Origin: Nocardia cerradoensis NBRC 101014
GTDB lineage: Bacteria; Actinomycetota; Actinomycetes; Mycobacteriales; Mycobacteriaceae
DNA length: 56,995 nt
Reading direction: 5' to 3'
NCBI RefSeq assembly: GCF_000308535.1
Contig: NZ_BAFW01000013.1
Coordinates: 1-56,995 of the forward strand
The translations under genes were made by a program, and so were the position numbers. Shown here piece after piece: positions 15,513 to 23,757 of the stretch. Numbering within the stretch: the stretch's first letter is position 1; the number at the start of each line of letters is the position of its first letter. The notes below the pieces were generated by a model, which had not been told where the DNA came from, searched no databases, and saw only the letters and a program-made list of their open reading frames with translations.

Positions 15513-16661
15513 TCAGATGCCCAGCTCCTTCGCGATGATGGTCTTCATGATCTCGGTGGTGCCGCCGTAGATGCTCTGAATTCGCGCGTCGACGAACGCC
15601 CGCGACACCGCGTATTCGCGCATATAGCCGTAGCCGCCGTGCAGTTGCAGGCAGCGGTCGGCCACCCGCATCTGCAATTCGGTGGTCCACCATTTCAGCC
15701 GGGCGGCGCGGGCCGCGGTGAGGCCGCCGGTGATGTGTTCGGCGAGGCAGTCGTCGAGGAAGGTCCGCGCGATATCGAGTTCGGTCGCCAACTCCGCGAG
15801 CACGAATTGCGTGTTCTGAAAACTCGCGACCGAGGTGCCGAAGGCCTTGCGTTCGCGCACGTAGTCCAGGGTCTGCGCGAGCACACCCTCGGCGGCCGCG
15901 ACCGCGCCGACCGACAGCGACAGCCGCTCCTGCGGCAGATTCCGCACCAGCTGATAGAAGCCCTCGCCCTCCGCGCCGAGCCGATTCGCCACCGGCACCC
16001 GCATCTCGGTGAAGGTCAGTTCGCTGGTGTCCTGGGCGTGCAGGCCGATCTTCTCCAGGTTGCGGCCGCGGCCGAATCCCGGTGTGCCGGCCTCGACGAC
16101 CAGCAGGGTCAGCCCCTTGTGCTTGTCCTCGCCGGTGCGGACCGCGACCACGAACAGATCACCGTTCTGCCCGTTCGAGATGAAGGTCTTACTGCCGTCG
16201 ACCACGTAATGCTCGCCGTCGCGGACGGCGGTGGTGCGAATTCCGGTGAGGTCGCTGCCGGTACCCGGTTCGGTCATGGCGATCCCCAGGACGGTCTCGC
16301 CGGTGACGACGCCGGGCAGCCAGCGGGCCTTCTGCTCCTCGTCGGTGAGATCGGTCAGATAGGGCAGCACCACATCGTTCTGCAGGGAGAACGCGATACC
16401 CGCCGCGGCCGCACCCGCCCGCGTGATCTCCTCGATCACGATGGCGTGGTAGCGGAAATCCTCCACCCCCGGACCGCCGAAGCGCTCCGGGACCGGGAAG
16501 CCGAGCAGGCCCAGCTTGCCCGCCTCGGTGAACAACGATCGGTCCAGGCAGCCGGCCCGTTCCCAGTCCTCGTGGGCCGGTGTGACCGTCTGCCGAACGA
16601 AATCGCGTACCACGGAACGGAATTGGCGGTGTTCGGAGTCGTACTCCAGTCGTGCGTTCAT
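15513..16661 (-). CDS. Acyl-CoA dehydrogenase, LCAD-like catalytic arrangement
   Basis: A 382-residue FAD flavoprotein that forms a trans-2,3-double bond in an acyl-CoA. The FAD/substrate motif MTEPGTGSDL is at 129-138 and GSKTFISNGQ at 156-165. The C-terminal loop reads IYGGTTEIMKTIIAKEL: the glutamate of MCAD-type YEGT is Gly here. As in long-chain and isovaleryl enzymes, the base is then expected in NLPQERLSLS (Glu245). It is the fifth gene of the operon, 11 bases after the GCDH-like gene, with an AGAGG ribosome-binding site. Together the two dehydrogenases suggest either two successive oxidations or two chain or ring intermediates. Confidence 0.93.
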   Translation of the reverse strand: MNARLEYDSEHRQFRSVVRDFVRQTVTPAHEDWERAGCLDRSLFTEAGKLGLLGFPVPERFGGPGVEDFRYHAIVIEEITRAGAAAAGIAFSLQNDVVLPYLTDLTDEEQKARWLPGVVTGETVLGIAMTEPGTGSDLTGIRTTAVRDGEHYVVDGSKTFISNGQNGDLFVVAVRTGEDKHKGLTLLVVEAGTPGFGRGRNLEKIGLHAQDTSELTFTEMRVPVANRLGAEGEGFYQLVRNLPQERLSLSVGAVAAAEGVLAQTLDYVRERKAFGTSVASFQNTQFVLAELATELDIARTFLDDCLAEHITGGLTAARAARLKWWTTELQMRVADRCLQLHGGYGYMREYAVSRAFVDARIQSIYGGTTEIMKTIIAKELGI

Positions 16662-16672
16662 GAGACCTCTTG

Positions 16673-17860
16673 TCAGCGGAAGGCGTTCTGGCCGGTGAAG
16701 GCCTGGCCGAGCACGAGTTGATGCATCTCCGGCGTCCCCTCGTAGGTGAGCACGGATTCGAGATTCACCATGTGCCGGATGACCGGATACTCGAGCGAAA
16801 TACCGTTGCCGCCGAGGATGGTTCGCGCGGTGCGGCAGATCTCGATCGCCTCACGGGTGTTGTTGAGTTTGCCGAAACTCACCTGTTCGGGGCGCAGTCC
16901 CACCGAATCCTTGAGCCGGCCCAGATGCAGCGAAAGCAGCTGCCCCTTGTGCAGTTCGACGGCCATATCGGTGAGTTTGGCCTGGGTCAGCTGGAATCCG
17001 GCGATCGGTCGGCCGAACTGGTTGCGCTGCATCGAATAATCGCGAGCCGCCTGCCAGGCCGAGCGCGCCGCACCCATCGAACCCCAGATGATGCCGTAGC
17101 GCGCCTCGGACAGACTCGACAGCGGCGCCTTCACACCCCGGCCCTCGGGCATCATCGCCTCGGCGGGCAGGCGCACGTCGTCGAGGACCAGTTCGCTGGT
17201 GATCGAGGCACGCAGCGACAACTTGTGCTTGATGGTGTGTGCGCTGAATCCCGGGGTGTCGGTGGGCACGATGAACCCGCGGATGCCCTCGTCGGTATCG
17301 GCCCACACCACCGCGACATCGGCGATCGAGCCGTTGGTGATCCACATCTTGCGCCCGTTGAGAATCCAGTCGTCACCGTCGCGCTTGGCGCGCGTCCGCA
17401 TGGCCGACGGATCGCTTCCGACATCCGGTTCGGTGAGGCCGAAGCAGCCGATGATCTCGCCCGCGGCCATCCCGGGCAGCCACCGCCGCTTCTGCTCCTC
17501 CGAACCGTTGTTCCAGATGGAGAACATGGCCAGCGAGCCCTGGACCGAGACCAGCGACCGGATACCGGAATCGCAGGCCTCGAGTTCGAGACAGGCCAAG
17601 CCGTAGTGCACGGCCGAGGCGCCGCTGCATCCGTATCCCTCGAGGTGCATGCCGAGCACACCGAGTCTGCCGAATTCGCGGGCCAGATCGCGCGCGCCGG
17701 GCAGGTCGCCGGCTTCGAACCAGTCGGCGATATGCGGGGTGACGTGTTCGGCGCAGAAGCCGCGCACACTGTCGCGCACGGCCCGCTCGTCCTCGGTCAG
17801 CAGCGAATCGAGGGCCAGCGGGTCGAGTGCGTCGAATGCGGGGGGACGTTTCGCGCTCAT
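16673..17860 (-). CDS. Acyl-CoA dehydrogenase, glutaryl-CoA-dehydrogenase-like
   Basis: A 395-residue protein. It has the GCDH signature set: DSGIRSLVSVQGSL with the substrate-carboxylate arginine (R101), LTEPDVGSDP, KMWITNGS, and the C-terminal TYEGTPEMHQLVLGQAFTG with catalytic Glu374. In GCDH the arginine binds the free carboxylate of glutaryl-CoA, so a dicarboxyl-CoA substrate (glutaryl- or pimeloyl-like) is plausible but not proven. Its ATG overlaps the ligase stop by 4 bases (ATGA), showing translational coupling. Confidence 0.92.
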   Translation of the reverse strand: MSAKRPPAFDALDPLALDSLLTEDERAVRDSVRGFCAEHVTPHIADWFEAGDLPGARDLAREFGRLGVLGMHLEGYGCSGASAVHYGLACLELEACDSGIRSLVSVQGSLAMFSIWNNGSEEQKRRWLPGMAAGEIIGCFGLTEPDVGSDPSAMRTRAKRDGDDWILNGRKMWITNGSIADVAVVWADTDEGIRGFIVPTDTPGFSAHTIKHKLSLRASITSELVLDDVRLPAEAMMPEGRGVKAPLSSLSEARYGIIWGSMGAARSAWQAARDYSMQRNQFGRPIAGFQLTQAKLTDMAVELHKGQLLSLHLGRLKDSVGLRPEQVSFGKLNNTREAIEICRTARTILGGNGISLEYPVIRHMVNLESVLTYEGTPEMHQLVLGQAFTGQNAFR

Positions 17861-19500
17861 GCGGTTTCCTTGTCCGGATAGGTGAACAGGCCGGCCGCGG
17901 CATCGTCGCGGGCCTGTTCGGTGAGTTTGTAGTGCAACTTCTTGCCGGTGGCCGACACCGGCAGCGAATCGACGAAGCGGTAGGCGCGTGGACGCTTGAA
18001 CGCCGAGAGCATGGGATGGGTGCGGCAGTGCCGATCCAGTTCGGCCACGCCCACTCCGGGCTCGGCGGCGACCACATAGGCCACCACCACCTGCCCCCAG
18101 CGCTCGTCGGGAATGCCCACCACCAGGCAGTCGTCTACGCCGGGATGTTCGTTGAGCGCCTCCTCGACCTGGACGGGATGGACGTTCTCGCCGCCGGACA
18201 GCAGCATGTCGTCCTTCCGTCCGACGATGGTGACGAATTCCTGCTCGTCCCAGGTGGCGAGGTCACCGATATACAACCAGCCGCGATGGAACTTGCGGGC
18301 CTCCTGTTCGGGCGAGTCGACATAGGCATTGGCGCCCTTCGGGGAGCGGACGATGACCTCGCCCACTTCCGTGCCGTCCTTGGCGACGGTCTCCTCCGGC
18401 TCGGCCAGCCGGTCGTCGAGCACCCGCACCACCGCCACGTCGTCGTCGATGCACGCGCGCCCGGCTGTCCCGGCCATGGCCGGCAGATCGGTCGGCCGCA
18501 GGAAGGTGTTCCAGAAACCTTCGGTACTGCCGTAACCGTTGAAGATGTTGGGATTCAACACCTTCTGATACCGCAGCGCCGCCTCGCGTTCCAGCGGGGC
18601 GCCCATCGTCACGATCCCGCGCAGGCTCGACAGATCGCGCCGCCTCGTCTCCTGCGCGTGGGCGAGCATGGCCAGATTGGTCGGCGCGCCGATGAGGAAG
18701 GTCAGCCCGTAGCGCTGCACGTGGTCCAGGGTGGTGTCGGCGTCGAAGGCGCGCATCGGCACCAGGGTCGAGCCCAGGTAGAACGTGGGATTCGGGCCGG
18801 CGCAATACAAACCGCCGCGGTGGAACCACGGGGTCATGTTGAGCGTCTTGTCCTCGGGCGACAACGGGAAATGCATGACGACGTCGTGCGCGCTGAAGAT
18901 CTCCACCAGGCTGTTGAGCGGTACGCCCTTCGGCATCCCGGTGGTGCCGGAGGTGTAGAGGCGGGTGGTCTCGTCCCACACCGTGCGCTGGGTGTGGAGC
19001 GGCCGCGCCGTCGCGGCGAACAACTCGTCGAAGCGGACCGCGCCCGGCAGCGGCTCGCCCGGACCCGACGCCACCAGCAGTTCGGGCCGGAACGTGCTGC
19101 GCTCCAGTGCTTCTCGCACCATCGGCGTGAGATCGGTGTCGTAGACGAAGACCCGGGGGCGGTTCGACGCGAGGATGTAGGACGTCTCACCGGCGGCGAG
19201 CCGGAAGTTCATCGGCGAGCCGACGGCCCCGGCGGCCTGCGTCGCCAGATACAGCTCGGCGAACTCGACCCCGTTGAACAGCTGATACGCCACGACGTCG
19301 CCCGGCTCGACACCGGCGTCGGCGAGGCCGGTGGCCAACCGGTCGACCCGGTCGCCCAGGTCGGCGTAGGTGACGGTGGTCCCGGTCGCCGGATCCTCGA
19401 TCGCCGGGTGGTGGGCGTAGCGGTGGACGTTGCGCCGGAAACCGTTGAGATAGGTGAAATCGTGTTCGAAGTACTGCCGGTAGGCGTGGGCGTCGTACAT
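17857..19500 (-). CDS. AMP-dependent acyl-CoA ligase
   Basis: A 547-residue ANL enzyme from ATG 19500, which has a GGAGG box; the frame continues far upstream but only as antisense-like sequence within the SDR gene. Motifs: P-loop YTSGTTGMPKG at 182-192, NGYGSTEGFWNTF, WLYIGDLATWDEQEF, VGRKDDMLLSGGENVHPVQV, and the catalytic lysine in LPVSATGKKLHYK near the end. It likely activates the acid that the operon degrades. The substrate is unknown; it does not look like the R. palustris cyclohexanecarboxylate ligase AliA, despite the BadH-like neighbour. Confidence 0.93.
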   Translation of the reverse strand: MYDAHAYRQYFEHDFTYLNGFRRNVHRYAHHPAIEDPATGTTVTYADLGDRVDRLATGLADAGVEPGDVVAYQLFNGVEFAELYLATQAAGAVGSPMNFRLAAGETSYILASNRPRVFVYDTDLTPMVREALERSTFRPELLVASGPGEPLPGAVRFDELFAATARPLHTQRTVWDETTRLYTSGTTGMPKGVPLNSLVEIFSAHDVVMHFPLSPEDKTLNMTPWFHRGGLYCAGPNPTFYLGSTLVPMRAFDADTTLDHVQRYGLTFLIGAPTNLAMLAHAQETRRRDLSSLRGIVTMGAPLEREAALRYQKVLNPNIFNGYGSTEGFWNTFLRPTDLPAMAGTAGRACIDDDVAVVRVLDDRLAEPEETVAKDGTEVGEVIVRSPKGANAYVDSPEQEARKFHRGWLYIGDLATWDEQEFVTIVGRKDDMLLSGGENVHPVQVEEALNEHPGVDDCLVVGIPDERWGQVVVAYVVAAEPGVGVAELDRHCRTHPMLSAFKRPRAYRFVDSLPVSATGKKLHYKLTEQARDDAAAGLFTYPDKETA

Positions 19501-19526
19501 CTGGTCCTCCGAAGTCGGCTCGGCGC

Positions 19527-20261
19527 TCAGCCGGCCATGGTGAGTCCGCCGCTGACGCTGAGCACCTGACCGGTGATGAACGAGGCGTCGGGGGAGGCGA
19601 AGAACAGGGCCGGGGCGGCGACCTCCTCCGGCCGGGCGAGGCGGCGGAACGGGATCGCCTTGATCAGAGCCTGTTTCAACTTCTCGTCCTGGGCCTGGAA
19701 CAGCGGCGTGTCGGTCGGGCCGGGGCAGACGCAGTTGACGGTGATCGAGTAGCGGGCCATCTCGCGCGCCAGCGATTTGGTCAGGGCGATCACGCCACCC
19801 TTGGCGCCGGCGTAGATGGTTTCGCCCGAGCTGCCGACGCGTCCGGCGTCGCTGGCCAGGTTGACCACCCGCCCGCCGCCGGCCTCGACCATGCCCGGCA
19901 GGAACGCGCTGCACATGTGCACCGGCCCCAGATAGTTGATCGCGACCACCTTCTGCGCGAATTCCGGTGTGGCATTGAGGAATGTGTCGGTGCGATCCCA
20001 GCCGGCGGCATTGACCAGGATGTTCGGCACACCGACCTCGGCGTGCACCTGATCGCGCAGGGCCTGCACCTGCGCGGCGTCGGCGATGTCGACCTTCATC
20101 GCGACGATGCGATCGGGTTGCTGTTCGGCGGTGCGCTTGGCGGCGTCGAGATCCAGATCGGCGGCCACGACCCGGTCGCCGCGCGCGGCCAGGGCCAGGG
20201 TGATCGCCCGGCCGATGCCCGAGCCGGCTCCGGTGACTACCGCAATGGTGTTGTCGCTCAT
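19527..20261 (-). CDS. SDR, BadH-like 2-hydroxycyclohexanecarboxyl-CoA dehydrogenase or 3-hydroxyacyl-CoA dehydrogenase
   Basis: A 244-residue classical SDR: TGAGSGIG at 10-17 for NAD(H), NAAG at 84-87, N109, S137, Y150 and K154 as catalytic tetrad. It closely follows the BadH pattern I know from Rhodopseudomonas palustris, including NLASDAGRVGSSGE, VCPGPTDTPLF and the C-terminal GFITGQVLSVSGGLTM type. BadH oxidises the ring hydroxyl of 2-hydroxycyclohexanecarboxyl-CoA. It starts 13 bases after the upstream crotonase, and an AGGAG box lies 8-9 bases before ATG 20261. A linear 3-hydroxyacyl-CoA substrate remains possible. Confidence 0.85.
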   Translation of the reverse strand: MSDNTIAVVTGAGSGIGRAITLALAARGDRVVAADLDLDAAKRTAEQQPDRIVAMKVDIADAAQVQALRDQVHAEVGVPNILVNAAGWDRTDTFLNATPEFAQKVVAINYLGPVHMCSAFLPGMVEAGGGRVVNLASDAGRVGSSGETIYAGAKGGVIALTKSLAREMARYSITVNCVCPGPTDTPLFQAQDEKLKQALIKAIPFRRLARPEEVAAPALFFASPDASFITGQVLSVSGGLTMAG

Positions 20262-20274
20262 GATGTTCGGCTCC

Positions 20275-21087
20275 TCACTTACCGGTGACCGCGCGGGCGG
20301 AGGGGAATTCGGGGGCGCGCTTCTCGCGCAGGGCGGTATAGCCCTCGATGACATCCGGGCCCATGAAGCAGAGCATTTCGTAGGCGGCGGACTGGTCGAA
20401 GATCGGACCGGCCTGCTTGAGCCAGTTGTTGAGTGCCTTCTTCGTCCACCGGATGGCCAGCTGGGAACCGCCGGCCAGTGTGTTCGCGACCGCCAGGGCG
20501 TCGTCGAGCACCTGTTCGCGCGGCACCGCGCTGGTGACCATGCCGATGCGCTCGGCCTCGGCGCCCACGACCATCTCGCCGGTCAGCAGGTAGTACTTGG
20601 CCTTGGCCATACCGGACAGCAGCGGCCAGAGGATCGCCGCGTGATCGCCGGCGGCCACGCCGAGCTTCACATGCCCGTCGCCCAGCTTGGCGTCCTCGGC
20701 GCAGATCGAGATATCCGAGAGCAGGGCCACCACGAGTCCCGCGCCGACCGCGACGCCGTTGATCGCGGCGACGACCGGCTTCTCGCAATTGATCATGTTG
20801 TAGACCAGGTCGCTCATCTCCTGCAGCATGTTCGCCACCCGCTCGTGGTTGCCGGCCATGCGCTCGACCATCGCCAGGTCACCGCCGGCGGAGAACGCCT
20901 TCCCGGCGCCGGTGATCACCGCGACCCGGGTCTCGGGATCGGTGGAGACATCCGTCCAGACCCGGGCCAGCTCGGCGTGCATCTGCTCGTCGGCGGCGTT
21001 GTATTTCTCCGGCCGGTCGATGGTGATCAGCAGGACGCCGTCGTCCAGGCGTTTGAACGTGAGCTGGGAGTAGGTCGAGAAATCCAT
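20275..21087 (-). CDS. Crotonase-family protein lacking both canonical glutamates
   Basis: A 270-residue protein from ATG 21087 (AAGGA box). The crotonase framework is clear: AFSAGGDLAMVERM, NGVAVGAGLVVALLSDISIC. Yet the two hydratase glutamates align with His (GHVKLGV) and Tyr (AKYYLLTG), and a GVAAGDHAA stretch replaces the PGAGGTQRL loop. The C-terminus, with ALREKRAPEFPS, resembles the EKRKPEF ending of BadI ring-opening hydrolase. A hydrolase or lyase role fits a locus that has no thiolase, but this is inference. It is first gene of the five-gene operon, 73 bases after the shared TetR operator candidate. Confidence 0.88.
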   Translation of the reverse strand: MDFSTYSQLTFKRLDDGVLLITIDRPEKYNAADEQMHAELARVWTDVSTDPETRVAVITGAGKAFSAGGDLAMVERMAGNHERVANMLQEMSDLVYNMINCEKPVVAAINGVAVGAGLVVALLSDISICAEDAKLGDGHVKLGVAAGDHAAILWPLLSGMAKAKYYLLTGEMVVGAEAERIGMVTSAVPREQVLDDALAVANTLAGGSQLAIRWTKKALNNWLKQAGPIFDQSAAYEMLCFMGPDVIEGYTALREKRAPEFPSARAVTGK

Positions 21088-21160
21088 TGCGCTTCCTTCT
21101 GCTCCGAAGAGTCGGCGAGCGGATCGCCGCCGCGATGAGTGAACTGGCATTTGTTGTGAA

Positions 21161-21174
21161 TGAACGTACATTCA
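21161..21174. promoter_or_regulatory. TetR operator candidate TGAACGTACATTCA before the catabolic operon
   Basis: Inverted repeat with the same spacing as 15472-15485 and 10 of 14 bases identical to it; extended symmetry TGAATG...CATTCA. It lies 73 bases before the first gene of the operon. Confidence 0.65.
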
Positions 21175-21287
21175 ACGCGTAGGTGTGTCAAGGGCCACAG
21201 CCGCCGCTCGGTCGTAGCCGAGACAGTCCGACGTGCGGATTCGCCGGTTTCCTGACAGGCCGGGCGCCGGATGCGACGATGATCGGC

Positions 21288-21467
21288 ATGGGCGATTCCG
21301 ACGATCAGTGGTACTACTGCCTCAAACATCACCGCGCCGAACAGGGCAAGCGGTGCTGGTTCGCCGATCGGATGGGGCCGTATCCGGACCGCGCCACCGC
21401 CGAGCGGGCGCTCGAGATCGTGCGCGAACGCAATGCCCGCGAGGATGCCCGCGACGGGAGAGACTGA
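21288..21467 (+). CDS. Small conserved actinobacterial protein, SPOR-like
   Basis: A 59-residue protein with the pattern QWYYCLKHHRAEQGK, then RMGPYPDRATAERALEIVRERN, and an acidic/basic tail. I recognise this as a small conserved actinobacterial protein sometimes labelled SPOR-like; no function is established. ATG 21288 is chosen because it gives the compact family form; ATG 21279 is also possible and neither has a clear ribosome-binding site. It lies 102 bases upstream of ppm1 on the same strand. Confidence 0.75.
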   Translation: MGDSDDQWYYCLKHHRAEQGKRCWFADRMGPYPDRATAERALEIVRERNAREDARDGRD

Positions 21468-21569
21468 GCCGCTCGTGCCCTCTCAGGTGGGTGGGCTACG
21501 GTTCTCCAGAGCACGTCGTGCCCGGATCCGGGGGCGCGCAGTCAGGTCGAATCGAGTGGAGGGCGACTT

Positions 21570-22289
21570 GTGAAGGTGACCGTGGTGGTGCCGACCTACA
21601 ACGAGCGGGAGAACCTGCCGGTGGCGGTGGAGCGGCTGACCGCGCTACCGGTTGCCGATCTGCATGTTCTCGTGGTCGACGACAACTCCCCGGACGGCAC
21701 CGGCGAGGTCGCCGACAAACTGGCCGCCGAACTGCCGTCGGTGGTGGATGTGCTGCACCGCACCGAGAAGGACGGCCTCGGCCGCGCCTACATCGCCGGC
21801 ATCACCGCGGCCCTCGACCAGGGCGCCGACGTGGTCATCCAGATGGACGCCGACCTCTCGCACCCGGCCGAGGTGATTCCGGCCATGCTGGAGAAGCTCG
21901 AGACCTCCGATGCCGGTGTGGTGCTGGGATCGCGCTACGTCGAAGGCGGCTCCACCGCGGCCGAGTGGAAGTGGTACCGCAAGGCGCTGTCGGCGTGGGC
22001 GAACTTCTACGTCAACGCCATCCTGCGGCTCGGCGTCAAGGACGCGACCGCGGGATTCAAGGCGTGGAAGGCGGATACGCTGCGCGCCATCGATGTGGCC
22101 TCCATCCACAGCAACGGCTACTCGTTCCAGGTCGAGATGAACTACCGCACGATCAAGCAGGGCATCTCGATCGCCGAGGTGCCGATCCGCTTCGAGGAGC
22201 GCACCAAGGGCGCGTCGAAGATGAGCCTGAAGGTGCAGCTGGAATCGGCACTGATGCCGTGGAAGCTGTTGTTCGGCCGCCGCGTCTGA
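21570..22289 (+). CDS. ppm1: Polyprenol-monophosphomannose synthase (Ppm1, GT2 family)
   Basis: A 239-residue GT2 glycosyltransferase that moves mannose from GDP-mannose to polyprenyl phosphate, the mannose donor for lipoarabinomannan, higher PIMs and protein mannosylation. Motifs: VVVPTYNERENLP at the N-terminus, VDDNSPDGTGE, the catalytic-metal QMDADLSHP, VLGSRYVEGG, and DATAGFKAWK before a region specific to dolichol-phosphate mannose synthases. It has only the catalytic domain; the acyltransferase (Lnt) domain fused to it in M. tuberculosis is absent. The GTG at 21570 has a GGAGGG box 7 bases upstream. Confidence 0.94.
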   Translation: MKVTVVVPTYNERENLPVAVERLTALPVADLHVLVVDDNSPDGTGEVADKLAAELPSVVDVLHRTEKDGLGRAYIAGITAALDQGADVVIQMDADLSHPAEVIPAMLEKLETSDAGVVLGSRYVEGGSTAAEWKWYRKALSAWANFYVNAILRLGVKDATAGFKAWKADTLRAIDVASIHSNGYSFQVEMNYRTIKQGISIAEVPIRFEERTKGASKMSLKVQLESALMPWKLLFGRRV

Positions 22290-22308
22290 CGGCTGCGGCG
22301 TCCGGAGC

Positions 22309-23757
22309 TCAGGGCACCGCCTCCACCGCCGCGTCGACCGGCCAGTCTCGCAGCGTATCGACGAACAACTGCCGCACGCGCGCGATGTCGGCGTCCATAT
22401 CCTGTGGATCCCAGCCGCTCACATCGATCGGTGCCAGCACCGCCACGTCCACCGTGCCCTTGCGCACGATCGCCGAATTCCGCCAGGCGATTTCGCCCGC
22501 GTTGCGGATGACGAGCGGAATGATCGGCACTCCGGCCTCGATCGCGATGTGGAAGGCGCCCTTCTTGAACGGGCCGATCCGCGGCGTCATCGAGCGCGTG
22601 CCCTCCGGCGCCACCACGAGCGAGAGTCCGCCGCGCAGGGTGTCCACAACCGGTTTCAGCGCCGCCTTCGCACCGGTGGTGTCGGAGCGATCGATGAAGG
22701 TCGCCTCGGCGAACCGCAGCAGCGGGCCGAAGACCGGGTTGGTGGTGACCTCCTTCTTCACCACCGCGGTGAATCCCGAGCGCAGCACCGCGGCCAGCAC
22801 CACCATGTCGAACTGGCTCTGGTGATTGAACAGGAAGACCGCCGGACGCGGCTGCCGGGCATGCTCGGCGCCCACCACCCGCACCCGCACGCCGGTGGTG
22901 CGCAGGGTGGCGTCGGCGGCGGTGGCGATCATGGCGTCGGCCATCGCGCGGTGGCGGCGGGTGACCGCGCGGGAGGCGACCCCGAAGGCGGCGCCGCTCA
23001 GCAATCCGGTGAAACCTACCGCGGTACGGGCGAAGTCGGTGACACCCGCGGGATCCCGCGGTTTGAAGGTCAGGGTCGGCCAGTCGCGTTCACCGGCGGT
23101 CATCGACATCCGCGGACCGGGATTCACCGCGACCGGATGGCCGACCGTCTCCAGCAGCGGAACATCCGGGGCCGCATCGGCATAGGCGTAACTGTCCGCG
23201 GGATCGATATCGTGTTCGGCGGCGAAGCGGCGCACCGCCGCGGCCTTCTCGGTGCGCCACAGCGGTTTTCCCTCGGTGAAGCCGGTGAGCACCCCGTCGG
23301 CGGTGGCCATCGCGGTGTAGAGCACATGGTCCACTCCGAGTTCGCGGGCCACCGGCAGCACCTGGAAACGGGTGAGGCTGGTGACGATCACCACCGTATG
23401 CCCGGCCGCCTCGTGCTCCCGGATCAGTTGCCACGCTTCGGGATACACGTGCCCGTACACGGTGCTGCGGAACAGCTGTTCGCCGAGTTCGGTCAGCTCC
23501 TGTTCGGAACGGCCCACCCATACCCGGGCGACGCGCTGCAGGAAGCGCTCGTACTCGCCCTCGGTCCGGGAACCGCGAATGCTGTACAGCAGGGTGTCGG
23601 TGAGGGCCCGGCGCGAGTCGCGTCCGCGCAGCAGGCGCAGCGGTGCGGCGGCGGGCGCGAAGCCCGCGACCACCGTTCCGCCGAAGTCGAAGACGGCCGC
23701 TACCCGCGGGCCCTGTGGCCCGGTCCGGATGGCGGAAATCGCTTCGGAAAGGTTCAC
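22309..23757 (-). CDS. plsC: HAD-IB domain fused to a PlsC-type 1-acylglycerol-3-phosphate acyltransferase
   Basis: A 482-residue two-domain protein. Residues about 18-215 are a HAD-IB (SerB-like) fold; residues about 285-470 are PlsC with NHQSQFD (311-317, the HX4D motif), FIDRS, EGTRS (385-389) and VPIIPLVIRN. It transfers an acyl chain to lysophosphatidate at the membrane. The HAD nucleophile motif reads FDFGGT (D24, then Gly26 instead of the second Asp), so phosphatase activity may be lost. The GTG overlaps the plsB stop (GTGTGA), so the two acyltransferases are translationally coupled. M. tuberculosis has a similar pair (Rv2482c/Rv2483c, from memory). Confidence 0.92.
   Translation of the reverse strand: MNLSEAISAIRTGPQGPRVAAVFDFGGTVVAGFAPAAAPLRLLRGRDSRRALTDTLLYSIRGSRTEGEYERFLQRVARVWVGRSEQELTELGEQLFRSTVYGHVYPEAWQLIREHEAAGHTVVIVTSLTRFQVLPVARELGVDHVLYTAMATADGVLTGFTEGKPLWRTEKAAAVRRFAAEHDIDPADSYAYADAAPDVPLLETVGHPVAVNPGPRMSMTAGERDWPTLTFKPRDPAGVTDFARTAVGFTGLLSGAAFGVASRAVTRRHRAMADAMIATAADATLRTTGVRVRVVGAEHARQPRPAVFLFNHQSQFDMVVLAAVLRSGFTAVVKKEVTTNPVFGPLLRFAEATFIDRSDTTGAKAALKPVVDTLRGGLSLVVAPEGTRSMTPRIGPFKKGAFHIAIEAGVPIIPLVIRNAGEIAWRNSAIVRKGTVDVAVLAPIDVSGWDPQDMDADIARVRQLFVDTLRDWPVDAAVEAVP

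Noticed and set aside
17857..19500. Assignment of the ligase as AliA (cyclohexanecarboxylate-CoA ligase)
   Set aside because: The BadH-like neighbour suggests it, but the N-terminal region does not resemble AliA as I know it, so only a general ligase is called.
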